Assembly: GCA_024919175.1 (NCBI GenBank)
Contig: CP103804.1
Span: 2,480,001 to 2,544,000, forward strand
Direction: 5' to 3'
From: Clostridioides difficile
Lineage (GTDB): Bacteria > Bacillota > Clostridia > Peptostreptococcales > Peptostreptococcaceae
DNA: 64,000 nucleotides
Under the pieces are notes generated by a model. The model saw only the letters and a program-made list of their open reading frames with translations. It searched no databases and had not been told where the DNA came from. The first letter of the stretch is position 1. Each line of letters begins with the position of its first letter. This document shows positions 35,372-44,926 of the stretch, piece after piece. The translations under genes and the position numbers were made by a program.

Positions 35372-36391
35372 ATGAATTTCAAAAAATTAGGAATATTAGG
35401 TTTAGTAAGTGCTCTTACATTAGCAACAATAACTGGGTGTTCTTCTGGAAATAATAGTGATAAAGATAAAAAAGATAGTAAAGATACTTCTTCTAAAAAA
35501 GTAACTGTTGTACTTGATTGGACACCAAATACGAATCATACTGGATTATTTGTGGCACTTGATAAAGGTTACTATAAAGAAGAAGGTTTGGATGTTGAAA
35601 TAGTACAACCACCTGAAAGTGGAGCTGAGACTTTAGTGGCAACAGGAAAAGCTGACTTTGGTATAAGTTATCAAGAGCAAGTTACTTACGCAAAAACTAG
35701 CGAAGACCCACTTCCAATAAAAGCTGTAGCAGCTGTTATACAACACAATACTTCTGGATTTGCATCTCCAAAAGAAAAAAATATAACTACAGCAAAAGAT
35801 TTTGAAGGAAAAACTTATGGAGGTTGGGGTTCTCCATCAGAAGAAGCTGTTTTTAAGGCAGTTATGAATAAAAATGGAGCTGACTTTAATAAATTAAAGA
35901 TAGTTAATACTGGTCAAGATGATTTCTTTGCAGCTATGAAAACTGTAGACTTTGCATGGATATTTGAAGGTTGGGATGTAGTTAAAGCTAATTTAATTGA
36001 TTATGATTTAAACTTTATACCAGTAAAAGATTTAGATGAAAGATTAGACTATTATACACCACTTATAATTTCTAATGAAACTGTACTTAAAGACAACCCA
36101 GAACTTACTAAAAAATTCTTAAAAGCTACAACAAAAGGTTATGAGTATGCAATAAAAAATCCTGAAGATGCTGCAAAAACTTTAGTAAAACATGCTCCTG
36201 AAGTAGACGAAAAATTAGCAATAAAGAGTCAAGAGTATTTAGCAGGTAAATATAAAGATGATGCACCAAGATGGGGAGAAATGAAAGATAGTGTATGGAA
36301 TAACTATACATCATTCTTAAAAGAATATAAATTAATAGATAAGGATATGAAGGCAAGTGATGCTTACACAAATGAATTCTTACCACAATAA
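35372..36391 (+). CDS. thiY: Thiamine-precursor ABC transporter binding lipoprotein (ThiY-like)
   Basis: 339-residue NMT1/THI5-like solute-binding protein. The signal peptide ends in the lipobox TITGC, so it is membrane anchored. LDWTPNTNHTGLFVALDKGY is the family signature region, and GGWGSPSEEAV and FAWIFEGWD are further ThiY features. It should deliver HMP or formyl-aminopyrimidine to the permease. GGGAGG six bases upstream selects ATG 35372 over 35351. Confidence 0.9.
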   Translation: MNFKKLGILGLVSALTLATITGCSSGNNSDKDKKDSKDTSSKKVTVVLDWTPNTNHTGLFVALDKGYYKEEGLDVEIVQPPESGAETLVATGKADFGISYQEQVTYAKTSEDPLPIKAVAAVIQHNTSGFASPKEKNITTAKDFEGKTYGGWGSPSEEAVFKAVMNKNGADFNKLKIVNTGQDDFFAAMKTVDFAWIFEGWDVVKANLIDYDLNFIPVKDLDERLDYYTPLIISNETVLKDNPELTKKFLKATTKGYEYAIKNPEDAAKTLVKHAPEVDEKLAIKSQEYLAGKYKDDAPRWGEMKDSVWNNYTSFLKEYKLIDKDMKASDAYTNEFLPQ

Positions 36392-37094
36392 AAAGGTAAA
36401 AATATCTATAGAAAATGTATCAAAAACATATAAAGATGTAGATGTTTTAAAAGATATAAGTATTGATGTTTATGAAGGCGAATTTGTTTCTATATTAGGA
36501 CCAAGTGGATGTGGAAAAAGTACTATCTTTAACATTATAACTCAATTGACAGACTATAATAGTGGTATGGTAAACATAAATGGTAATTATAGCTATATGT
36601 ATCAAAAAGATTTACTTTTACCATATAAAACTATAATAGATAATGTATCTCTTCCACTGGTATTAAAAAAAGAAAAAAAGAGCAAAGCTAGGTCTATGGT
36701 AAAACACTATTTTGAGATTTTTGGTTTAGAAGGCTATGAATATAAGTATCCATCAGAACTTTCTGGAGGTATGAGACAAAGAGCTAATTTTTTAAGAACT
36801 TTTATAAATTCTAATGACATAATGCTTTTAGATGAGCCTTTTGGCGCACTCGATTCATTGACTAAAACATCTATGCAAAAATGGCTTTTAGAAGTTAAGA
36901 ATAAAGTAAACTCAACGATACTCCTTATAACTCATGATATTGATGAAGCTATAATGTTATCAAATAGAATTTATGTTATCTCAAAAAAACCATCAATAGT
37001 AAAAAAAGAATTTATCATAGATAATAGATATATAAATGAAGATAATCTTGAAAATGTTATTAAACTGAAAAAAGAGATAATATCTTTATTATAA
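36357..37094 (+). CDS. thiZ: Thiamine-precursor ABC transporter ATPase (ThiZ-like)
   Basis: 245-residue ATPase. Walker A is GPSGCGKST, the Q-loop YMYQKDLLLPY, the signature LSGGMRQRA and Walker B IMLLDEPFGALD, followed by LLITHDIDEA. It belongs to the nitrate/taurine/ThiZ group that works with NMT1-type binding proteins. The start at 36357 overlaps thiY by 35 bases and has AAGG six bases upstream; ATG 36372 is an alternative. It closes the TPP-controlled operon. Confidence 0.9.
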   Translation: MMLTQMNSYHNKKVKISIENVSKTYKDVDVLKDISIDVYEGEFVSILGPSGCGKSTIFNIITQLTDYNSGMVNINGNYSYMYQKDLLLPYKTIIDNVSLPLVLKKEKKSKARSMVKHYFEIFGLEGYEYKYPSELSGGMRQRANFLRTFINSNDIMLLDEPFGALDSLTKTSMQKWLLEVKNKVNSTILLITHDIDEAIMLSNRIYVISKKPSIVKKEFIIDNRYINEDNLENVIKLKKEIISLL

Positions 37095-37130
37095 GATTCT
37101 ATATGTTTTTACTTAGTGATTATTAAACTT

Positions 37131-37169
37131 AACAATCCAAAGTGCAATTAGCATTTTGGATTGTTTTTT
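37131..37169 (+). terminator. Terminator of the thiamine transporter operon
   Basis: AACAATCCAAAGTGC (37131-37145) pairs with GCATTTTGGATTGTT (37151-37165), with one G-U, followed by TTTTA. Confidence 0.88.
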
Positions 37170-37256
37170 AGTTATACGTCAAAATTTTATATATTATGTT
37201 AATAATAATCAGTTACTATGATATAATATTTAATTAGAAAAGAAGGAGGTTTAATA

Positions 37257-40100
37257 ATGCAAATAGATATGAATAAATTAACTCCTATGATGAAACAGTA
37301 TCTTGAAGTAAAGAACAGATATAAAGATTGTATATTGTTTTTTAGATTAGGGGATTTTTATGAAATGTTTTTTGAAGATGCATTAGTAGCTTCAAAAGCT
37401 CTTGAAATAGCATTGACAGGGAAAGCCTGTGGTTTAGAAGAACGTGCTCCTATGTGTGGAGTGCCATTTCACTCAGCCAATTCATATATATCAAAGTTAG
37501 TAGAAAATGGATATAAAGTAGCAATAGGTGAGCAAATGGAAGACCCATCTACTGCAAAAGGAATAGTTAGAAGAGAGGTAATAAGGGTTATTACTCCTGG
37601 AACAGTTCTAGATGGAAATCTACTTGAAAATAAAAAGAATAATTATCTGTTATCTTTATATAAAGATGGGGCCAATATAGGTTTAACTTATGTAGATATA
37701 AGTACAGGAGAAACTAACGCAACTTGTCTAAATGAAGATAAAGTAATAGAAGAAATTGCAAAAATTCATCCTACAGAAATAATTGTAAATGATTTGAATT
37801 TTATAGAAAAACTTAGAGATATAGCTACAGTAAGTAACATATACATAAATGAAAGTTTTAATGACAACTATTTAGATATAAATATATTAAAAGAGTATTT
37901 TCCAGATGTTTATCTACAAAAACTAAAGTTTGATGATAAGGGTCTTATAAAATCTAGTTTATCAATTCTTCTGAATTATATATATAATACTCAAAAGCAG
38001 ATAACATCCAATATTAATAATATAAATATATATAATTCATCAGAGTACATGGTTTTAGACATGTTTACTAGAACTAATTTAGAACTTACTCAGACTATAA
38101 GAGGAAACAAAAAGAAAGGTTCACTATTACATGTTTTAGATAAAACATCTACTGCAATGGGAGGAAGGCTTCTAAGAAAATATGTAGAAGAGCCTCTGAT
38201 AAATAAATCTAAAATTGAAAATAGATTAAATGTAATAGAAGAAATAAAGGATGATTTTATACTAAGAGAAGATTTAAATGATATACTTAAAAATATATAT
38301 GATATAGAAAGAATATGTGGGAAAATAGCATTTGAAAGAGTAACACCAAAAGAATTAGTTCACTTAAAAAATTCAGTAGAAAAATTACCAAATCTAAAAG
38401 ATACAATAGACTTATCAAATGCAAATAGATTAAAAGAGTATGTATCAAAAATGGACAAGTTAGATGATATATATAATTTAATAGATGAAGCTATTTTGGA
38501 AGAACCTACAATAACTATAAAAGATGGAAATATAATTAAATCTGATTTTAGTGATGAACTTAAGGAATTGAGAGATATTTCGAAAAATGGTGCTTTTCTT
38601 GTAAAAGAAATAGAAAACAGAGAAAGAGAAAAAACAGGAGTTAAGTCATTAAAAATAGGCTTTAATAAAGTATTTGGATATTATATAGAAATAACAAAGG
38701 CCAACTTTAAACAAGCAAAAATAGATGAGACATATATAAGAAAGCAGACACTTAGCAATGCAGAGAGATATATAACTCCAGAGTTAAAAGAAATAGAAGA
38801 AAAGATACTACATGCTGAAGAGAAAATTAAATCTCTAGAATATGAGATATTTGTAAGCATAAGAGATACTATATATAAAAATATAGATAGAATACAAAAA
38901 GTAGCTAAGATTATAGCTAATATAGACGTTTTCGTATCTTTGGCAACCGTTGCTCACATGAATAACTATATAAAGCCACAGATAAACGAAAATAATAAAC
39001 TTGATATAAGAAATGGTAGACATCCAGTTGTTGAAAATATAGTAGGTGAAGAAAACTTCGTTCCAAATGATACATATTTAAACAGAGGAGAAAACATCAT
39101 TAACATAATAACTGGTCCTAATATGTCTGGTAAATCAACATATATGAGACAAACTGCTATAATAGCACTTATGGCACATATAGGTTCTTTTGTTCCAGCA
39201 GAATATGCTAATGTACCAATATTAGATAGAATATTTACAAGAGTAGGGGCTAGTGATGATTTATCTCAAGGACAATCTACTTTTATGGTAGAGATGAATG
39301 AAGTATCTCTTATATTAAAAAATGCTACTGAAAGAAGCTTAGTTATTTTAGATGAAATAGGACGTGGAACTAGTACTTATGATGGTATAAGTTTAGCATG
39401 GTCAATAGTAGAATATATTCAAAAGAATATTAGATGTAAGACACTATTTGCAACACACTATCATGAACTTACTGATTTAGAAGAAGAATTTAAAGAGGTT
39501 AAAAATTATTCAATAGCAGTTAAAGAAGATGGAGAGGGAATAATATTTTTAAGAAAAATAATTCCTCAAGGTGCAGATAAGAGTTACGGAATCTATGTTG
39601 CGAAATTAGCTAAATTACCAGAGGAAGTTATAGATAGAGCAAAATATATACTTAAGGATTTAGAAAAAAATCATGTCTATAACAGTGTTGCAATAAATGG
39701 AGATAAAGAAAAAATTGCTGTGATTAATAATGATTTAGATGAAGAACTACTTAAGGTAAATCAAAGTAATTTTAAAAATAAATATGAATCTCTTAAAATA
39801 GAACATGAGCTTATAGTAAAAGACTATAAACATATGAAAAAGGACTATGATAAACTAAATTCTAAGTTTAAAACATTAAACGATGAAGTTGTTTCAATGA
39901 AGAAAAAGGATAGTAAAGAAGAACTTGAAAAAGAAGATTATGTAAAGGAAGTTGCACTAACTCAAATATCTTTTGACAGTGTAAATAAAGATATATTATC
40001 AGAAGAAATTTTAAACTTAGATATTTTAAATATGACTCCATTAGATGCTATAAATTCTCTTTACAGTCTTCAAAAAAAAGCAAAAGAAATAAAATCTTAG
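37257..40100 (+). CDS. mutS: DNA mismatch repair protein MutS
   Basis: 947-residue mismatch-recognition ATPase. The mismatch-binding motif is RLGDFYEMFFEDA (phenylalanine and glutamate of FxE near residue 34). Connector, lever and clamp domains follow, and the ATPase domain has GPNMSGKSTYMRQ near residue 620, LVILDEIGRGTSTYDG and the ATHYHEL switch. The C-terminal helix-rich tail is about 80 residues longer than in typical MutS of 860-880 residues, with a charged coiled-coil insert. GGAGG precedes the ATG. Ten bases separate it from mutL. Confidence 0.97.
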   Translation: MQIDMNKLTPMMKQYLEVKNRYKDCILFFRLGDFYEMFFEDALVASKALEIALTGKACGLEERAPMCGVPFHSANSYISKLVENGYKVAIGEQMEDPSTAKGIVRREVIRVITPGTVLDGNLLENKKNNYLLSLYKDGANIGLTYVDISTGETNATCLNEDKVIEEIAKIHPTEIIVNDLNFIEKLRDIATVSNIYINESFNDNYLDINILKEYFPDVYLQKLKFDDKGLIKSSLSILLNYIYNTQKQITSNINNINIYNSSEYMVLDMFTRTNLELTQTIRGNKKKGSLLHVLDKTSTAMGGRLLRKYVEEPLINKSKIENRLNVIEEIKDDFILREDLNDILKNIYDIERICGKIAFERVTPKELVHLKNSVEKLPNLKDTIDLSNANRLKEYVSKMDKLDDIYNLIDEAILEEPTITIKDGNIIKSDFSDELKELRDISKNGAFLVKEIENREREKTGVKSLKIGFNKVFGYYIEITKANFKQAKIDETYIRKQTLSNAERYITPELKEIEEKILHAEEKIKSLEYEIFVSIRDTIYKNIDRIQKVAKIIANIDVFVSLATVAHMNNYIKPQINENNKLDIRNGRHPVVENIVGEENFVPNDTYLNRGENIINIITGPNMSGKSTYMRQTAIIALMAHIGSFVPAEYANVPILDRIFTRVGASDDLSQGQSTFMVEMNEVSLILKNATERSLVILDEIGRGTSTYDGISLAWSIVEYIQKNIRCKTLFATHYHELTDLEEEFKEVKNYSIAVKEDGEGIIFLRKIIPQGADKSYGIYVAKLAKLPEEVIDRAKYILKDLEKNHVYNSVAINGDKEKIAVINNDLDEELLKVNQSNFKNKYESLKIEHELIVKDYKHMKKDYDKLNSKFKTLNDEVVSMKKKDSKEELEKEDYVKEVALTQISFDSVNKDILSEEILNLDILNMTPLDAINSLYSLQKKAKEIKS

Positions 40101-40110
40101 AGGTGTAAAA

Positions 40111-42096
40111 ATGAAAAATATAATTAACATCCTAGATGATTTGACTATAAATAAAATAGCAGCAGGAGAAGTAGTAGAAAGGCCAGCTTCTGTAGTAAAA
40201 GAACTAATTGAGAATTCTATTGATGCAGGTGCAAATAAGATTTCTATAGATATCATTGATGGAGGAAAAACTTTAATTAAAATCACAGATAATGGAATAG
40301 GGATACCTTCAAGTGAAGTTGAAAAATCATTTTTAAGACATGCTACTAGTAAAATTAAAAAAATTGATGATTTATATGATTTGTACTCTCTTGGATTTAG
40401 AGGAGAAGCATTGGCATCTATTTCAGCTATATCAAAATTAGAAATGACTACTAAAACCAAGGATGAAATGATTGGAACGAAAATATTTGTAGAAGGTGGA
40501 AAAATAGTCTCAAAGGAGCCAATTGGTTCTACTAATGGAACAACAATCATCATAAAAGAGATTTTCTTTAATACACCAGCAAGACAGAAGTTTTTGAAAT
40601 CTACTCATGCAGAAACTATAAATATAAGTGATTTGATAAATAAGCTTGCAATAGGAAATCCTAATGTCCAATTTAAATATATAAATAATAATAAACAAAT
40701 GTTAAATACTCCAGGTGATGGAAAGCTTATAAACACTATTAGAAGTATATATGGAAAAGAAATAACAGAAAATCTAATAAATATAGAATTTAAATGCAAT
40801 CACTTTAAAATTGATGGATATATAGGAAATAATAACATCTATCGTTCTAATAAAAATTTGCAACATATCTATATAAATAAAAGGTTTGTAAAAAGTAAAA
40901 TAATTATAGATGCAATAACTGAAAGTTATAAATCTATAATTCCAATAGGTAAACATGCTGTTTGTTTCTTAAATATAGAAGTAGACCCAGCATGTATTGA
41001 TGTAAACATACATCCTAACAAGCTGGAAGTTAAATTTGAAAAAGAGCAAGAAGTGTATATAGAACTAAGAGATTTTTTAAAGGTAAAATTAATACATTCT
41101 AACCTTATTGGAAAGTATGCTACGTATAATGATAAGAAAACACAGCCTCGAATTGCTATTAATAATAGAGAAAAAAGTATAGATTGTGAATTTAAAAATA
41201 ATAATTTCATTGAAGCTAATTCAAAAAATAATACTACAACTAAAGAGAAAAATGAATTTATTGAAGTTGTAAGTTTATCAAGTGAAAAACCAATAGATGA
41301 ATTTCCTTCTGTAAGTGAAGTTTTAAATGCAAGTATAGAAAATGAATTAAAAAATACTAGCTATTTAGGAGAAGAGGTTGTAAGTGACAATATACAAGAA
41401 GAATTTCAAGTTGATAGACCTAAACAAATTGATAGCTTTAAAAATGAAGATAGTAATTATTTAGAAAAAAGTATTAAAGACAGTGAAGAGGAGTATTTAA
41501 CTAATTCAAAACTAAAATTTTCTTTATATGGATATTCTGTAATTGGAGTCGTATTTAATACTTATATAATTCTAAGTAAAGATGATTCGATGTATTTGCT
41601 AGACCAACATGCTGCACATGAAAGAGTTTTGTATGAGAGATATATGGATAAGTTCTATAGACAAGATATAAATATGCAAATACTTTTAGACCCAGTAATT
41701 CTTGAAGTATCAAATGTAGACATGCTTCAAATTGAAAATAATTTAGAGTTATTTATGAAATTTGGTTTTGAATTAGAAGTTTTTGGTAACAATCATGTAA
41801 TGATAAGGTGTGTTCCAACTATATTTGGAATTCCAGAAACTGAAAAGTTTATACTTCAAATAATTGATAATATAGATGAGATTACAAGTAATTATGATTT
41901 AAAAGGTGAGAGATTTGCATCTATGGCATGTAGGTCTGCGATAAAAGCAAATGATAAAATATACGATATTGAGATAAAAAGTTTATTGGAGCAATTAGAA
42001 AATTGTGAAAATCCATTTACATGTCCTCATGGCAGACCTATAATGGTTGAAATCTCTAAGACCGAAATAGAAAAAATGTTTAAAAGAATTATGTAA
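40111..42096 (+). CDS. mutL: DNA mismatch repair protein MutL
   Basis: 661-residue GHKL ATPase and endonuclease. N-terminal motifs are ERPASVVKELIENSIDAGA, DNGIGIP and GFRGEALASISAIS. The C-terminal endonuclease motif DQHAAHERVLYER near residue 500 and CPHGRP at the end are intact, so it should nick DNA as expected for organisms without MutH. A charged Asn/Glu-rich linker joins the halves. AGAGGTG precedes the ATG. It is co-transcribed with mutS and miaA. Confidence 0.97.
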   Translation: MKNIINILDDLTINKIAAGEVVERPASVVKELIENSIDAGANKISIDIIDGGKTLIKITDNGIGIPSSEVEKSFLRHATSKIKKIDDLYDLYSLGFRGEALASISAISKLEMTTKTKDEMIGTKIFVEGGKIVSKEPIGSTNGTTIIIKEIFFNTPARQKFLKSTHAETINISDLINKLAIGNPNVQFKYINNNKQMLNTPGDGKLINTIRSIYGKEITENLINIEFKCNHFKIDGYIGNNNIYRSNKNLQHIYINKRFVKSKIIIDAITESYKSIIPIGKHAVCFLNIEVDPACIDVNIHPNKLEVKFEKEQEVYIELRDFLKVKLIHSNLIGKYATYNDKKTQPRIAINNREKSIDCEFKNNNFIEANSKNNTTTKEKNEFIEVVSLSSEKPIDEFPSVSEVLNASIENELKNTSYLGEEVVSDNIQEEFQVDRPKQIDSFKNEDSNYLEKSIKDSEEEYLTNSKLKFSLYGYSVIGVVFNTYIILSKDDSMYLLDQHAAHERVLYERYMDKFYRQDINMQILLDPVILEVSNVDMLQIENNLELFMKFGFELEVFGNNHVMIRCVPTIFGIPETEKFILQIIDNIDEITSNYDLKGERFASMACRSAIKANDKIYDIEIKSLLEQLENCENPFTCPHGRPIMVEISKTEIEKMFKRIM

Positions 42097-42134
42097 AATA
42101 TTTTGGATAGTTAAAATATATGGAAAGGAATGTT

Positions 42135-43070
42135 ATGAAAAAAATACCACTTATAATACTTACAGGTCCAACTGCTGTTGGAAAGACTGATTTGTCAATA
42201 AAATTAGCAAAAGATATGGATGCAGAGATAATTTCAGCAGATTCTATGCAAATATATAAATATATGGATATTGGAAGTGCAAAAGTTACTTCTGAGGAAA
42301 TGCAAGGAGTAAAGCATTATCTTATAGATGAAGTCAAACCTGACTATCCATTTTCTGTTTCAGAATTTCAACAAAGAGCAAAAAAATATATATCTGAAAT
42401 AAATCAAAAGGGAAAAAGTGTTTTAGTAACTGGAGGAACAGGTCTTTATTTAAACTCTTTAATATACAATATGGATTTTGCAAAATCTGATGCCAACAAT
42501 GAATTAAGAGAAGAACTTCAAAAACAACTTCTTGAGAATGGAATAGATTACATGCATGATAGATTAAAATCACTTGATGAAGAAGCTGCTAATAGAATTC
42601 ATAAAAACAATACAAAGAGAGTTATAAGAGCACTTGAAGTTTGTCTAAGTGGTAAGAAAATGAATGACTTTTCAAGTGATTTAAAATTTAATGACGATTA
42701 TCAACCTATAATAATAGTTTTGAATAGAGATAGAGAGCATTTGTATGAAAGAATAAATATGAGAGTTGATATCATGCTAGAGAGTGGTTTGGTTGAAGAA
42801 GTTAAAAAACTCCTAAATATGGGATTTAAAAAAGATATGATATCAATGCAAGGTATAGGATACAAAGAGATATTGAAGTATTTAGATGGAGAATATACAT
42901 ATGAAGAAGCCATTGAAATAATCAAAAGGGATTCTAGAAGATATGCAAAACGTCAGATAACTTGGTTTAAAAGATATGAAACAGCAAAATGGTTTGATTT
43001 GGATAAATATGAAGATATAGATTTATTAAAAAATGAAATAATTATATATATCAAAAATTCTATAATATAA
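42135..43070 (+). CDS. miaA: tRNA dimethylallyltransferase MiaA
   Basis: 311-residue enzyme that transfers the dimethylallyl group to A37 of tRNAs reading UNN codons; MiaB then methylthiolates it. The P-loop is LTGPTAVGKTDLS; further family motifs are SADSMQIYKYMDIGSAK, VTGGTGLYLNSL and QGIGYKEIL. GGAAAGGA selects ATG 42135 over 42120. It lies 38 bases after mutL. Confidence 0.96.
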   Translation: MKKIPLIILTGPTAVGKTDLSIKLAKDMDAEIISADSMQIYKYMDIGSAKVTSEEMQGVKHYLIDEVKPDYPFSVSEFQQRAKKYISEINQKGKSVLVTGGTGLYLNSLIYNMDFAKSDANNELREELQKQLLENGIDYMHDRLKSLDEEAANRIHKNNTKRVIRALEVCLSGKKMNDFSSDLKFNDDYQPIIIVLNRDREHLYERINMRVDIMLESGLVEEVKKLLNMGFKKDMISMQGIGYKEILKYLDGEYTYEEAIEIIKRDSRRYAKRQITWFKRYETAKWFDLDKYEDIDLLKNEIIIYIKNSII

Positions 43071-43185
43071 TATATATAATTTTTTAAGTATACAACTTCA
43101 TATTGAAAATTTACCATAACTTATATAGAATATAAGATAGGAATATTTTAGATGTTCAATTTAATCTTGGGAGGGTACAAATCTA

Positions 43186-43452
43186 ATGAAAAATACAGTT
43201 TTAAATTTACAAGATTTGTTTTTAAATAATGCTAGGAAAGAAAGGATACCTGTTACTATATATTTAGTCAATGGAGTACAAGTTAAAGGGCTTGTAAAAG
43301 GATTTGACAGTTATATAATATTGATAGAAGGGGACAATAGACAACAAAACATGATTTATAAACATGCTGTTTCGACTATACAACCTGGTAAATATATTAA
43401 TTTAACTAATCAAAATCAAAATAATAACAACAATAACAATAACAATAGATAA
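43186..43452 (+). CDS. hfq: RNA chaperone Hfq
   Basis: 88-residue Sm-like hexameric RNA chaperone that helps small RNAs pair with targets. The Sm1 part is QDLFLNNARKERIPVTIYLV and the Sm2 motif is YKHAVSTI. The tail is almost pure asparagine and glutamine (NQNQNNNNNNNNN), encoded by a run of AAC/AAT repeats; such a tail is seen in C. difficile Hfq. The repeats are a possible site of length variation. GGGAGGG precedes the ATG by ten bases. Confidence 0.96.
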   Translation: MKNTVLNLQDLFLNNARKERIPVTIYLVNGVQVKGLVKGFDSYIILIEGDNRQQNMIYKHAVSTIQPGKYINLTNQNQNNNNNNNNNR

Positions 43453-43475
43453 CTAATTTAATTTAAGATAATTAA

Positions 43476-43537
43476 AAAGGAGACTTATGCTAACTTATAA
43501 ACTATAATTTATTTGTTTTAGTAAAATAGTCTCCTTT
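43476..43537 (+). terminator. Long-loop hairpin after hfq
   Basis: AAAGGAGACT (43476-43485) pairs with AGTCTCCTTT (43528-43537) around 42 bases. A T-tract is lacking, so termination is uncertain. Confidence 0.5.
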
Positions 43538-43576
43538 GATATGTTTAAATAAAATAACAAAGAGACAGGTGATAAA

Positions 43577-44857
43577 ATGCTTAATGAGACAAAAGAACTA
43601 TTGAAAGATTACTATGGAATAGATGATGATACTTTTAAACTATCACAAGAAATAATGGAAGATATAAAATATAAGTTTGAAGAAATAAAAGAAATAAGAG
43701 AATATAATCAATATAAAGTTTTAAAGGCTATGCAAGAATCTAAATTAAGTGATATGCATTTTAATTGGACTACAGGATATGGATATAATGATATTGGACG
43801 TGAAAAAATAGAGGAAATTTATTCGAAAGTTTTTAATACAGAGGATGCTCTTGTAAGACCAATAATTGTAAATGGAACACATGCACTCACTTTATGCATA
43901 CAAGGAATAGTCAGACCAGGAGATGAAATTCTATCTGTTACTGGAAGACCATATGATACTTTAGAGGGTGTTATAGGTATAAGAGAAGAAAAAGGTTCTT
44001 TAAAAGAATATGGTGTTACATATGATGATGTAGATTTTTTAGAAGATGGAAATTTAGATTTAGAAGGAATTAAAAGAAAAATAAATGATAAAACTAAACT
44101 TGTTATGATACAGAGGTCAAAAGGATACTCTTGGAGAAAATCACTTTCAATTAGTGATATAAAAGAAGCTGTTGATGTAATAAAGTCTGTTAAACCAGAA
44201 GTTATAGTAATGGTTGATAACTGCTATGGTGAGTTTCTAGACACTAAAGAACCAACTGATGTTGGAGTAGATGTTATGGCTGGTTCTCTAATAAAAAATC
44301 CTGGAGGAGGGCTTGCATTAACAGGTGGATATATAGCTGGTAGAAAAGATTTAATTGAACTTATATCATATAGAATGACTTCTCCTGGAATAGGTAAAGA
44401 ATGTGGTCTTACTTTTGGAACTACTAGAAATGTTCTTCAAGGATTTTTCCTAGCACCATATGTAGTGTCTCAAGCTGTAATGGGTGCTATATTTTGTTCA
44501 AGAGCTTTTGAAAAACTAGGATATGATGTATTGCCAAAATATGATGATTTAAGAAGTGATATTATTCAGTGTATTAGACTTAATAATGCTGATGAAGTCA
44601 TAAATTTTTGTCAAGGAATACAAGAAGCTGCTCCTGTTGATTCTTATGTTAAACCTGTACCTTGGGATATGCCTGGATATGAAAGTGAAGTTATAATGGC
44701 AGCAGGAGCATTTATACAAGGTTCTTCTATAGAATTAAGTGCAGATGCACCAATAAGACCTCCTTATAATGTTTATTTCCAGGGTGGGCTTACATTTGAC
44801 CATTCTAAAATGGGTACTTTAAAAGCAATTGAATTTATAAAAAAACTAAAAAAGTAA
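43577..44857 (+). CDS. Methionine gamma-lyase-like PLP protein (aluminium-resistance family, YnbB)
   Basis: 426-residue fold-type I PLP protein of the Cys/Met-metabolism-related DUF1260-type family. MIQRSKGYSWRKSLSISDI holds the family segment after the sheet, VMVDNCYGEF the PLP aspartate region, and MAGSLIKNPGGGLALTGGYI the Schiff-base lysine (K in SLIKN). The B. subtilis relative ynbB also lies close to hfq, so the position is conserved. Its reaction is uncertain. AGGTGA precedes the ATG. Confidence 0.88.
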   Translation: MLNETKELLKDYYGIDDDTFKLSQEIMEDIKYKFEEIKEIREYNQYKVLKAMQESKLSDMHFNWTTGYGYNDIGREKIEEIYSKVFNTEDALVRPIIVNGTHALTLCIQGIVRPGDEILSVTGRPYDTLEGVIGIREEKGSLKEYGVTYDDVDFLEDGNLDLEGIKRKINDKTKLVMIQRSKGYSWRKSLSISDIKEAVDVIKSVKPEVIVMVDNCYGEFLDTKEPTDVGVDVMAGSLIKNPGGGLALTGGYIAGRKDLIELISYRMTSPGIGKECGLTFGTTRNVLQGFFLAPYVVSQAVMGAIFCSRAFEKLGYDVLPKYDDLRSDIIQCIRLNNADEVINFCQGIQEAAPVDSYVKPVPWDMPGYESEVIMAAGAFIQGSSIELSADAPIRPPYNVYFQGGLTFDHSKMGTLKAIEFIKKLKK

Positions 44858-44926
44858 GCATATTTTTCGTTTAAAAGGTCAAAATATTTACTAGTATATT
44901 ATGATGAGAATTGAAGGGTGATAATT

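Noticed and set aside
43420..43452. CRISPR-like or minisatellite repeat at the end of hfq
   Set aside because: It is an in-frame AAC/AAT run coding for asparagine, not a spaced repeat array.
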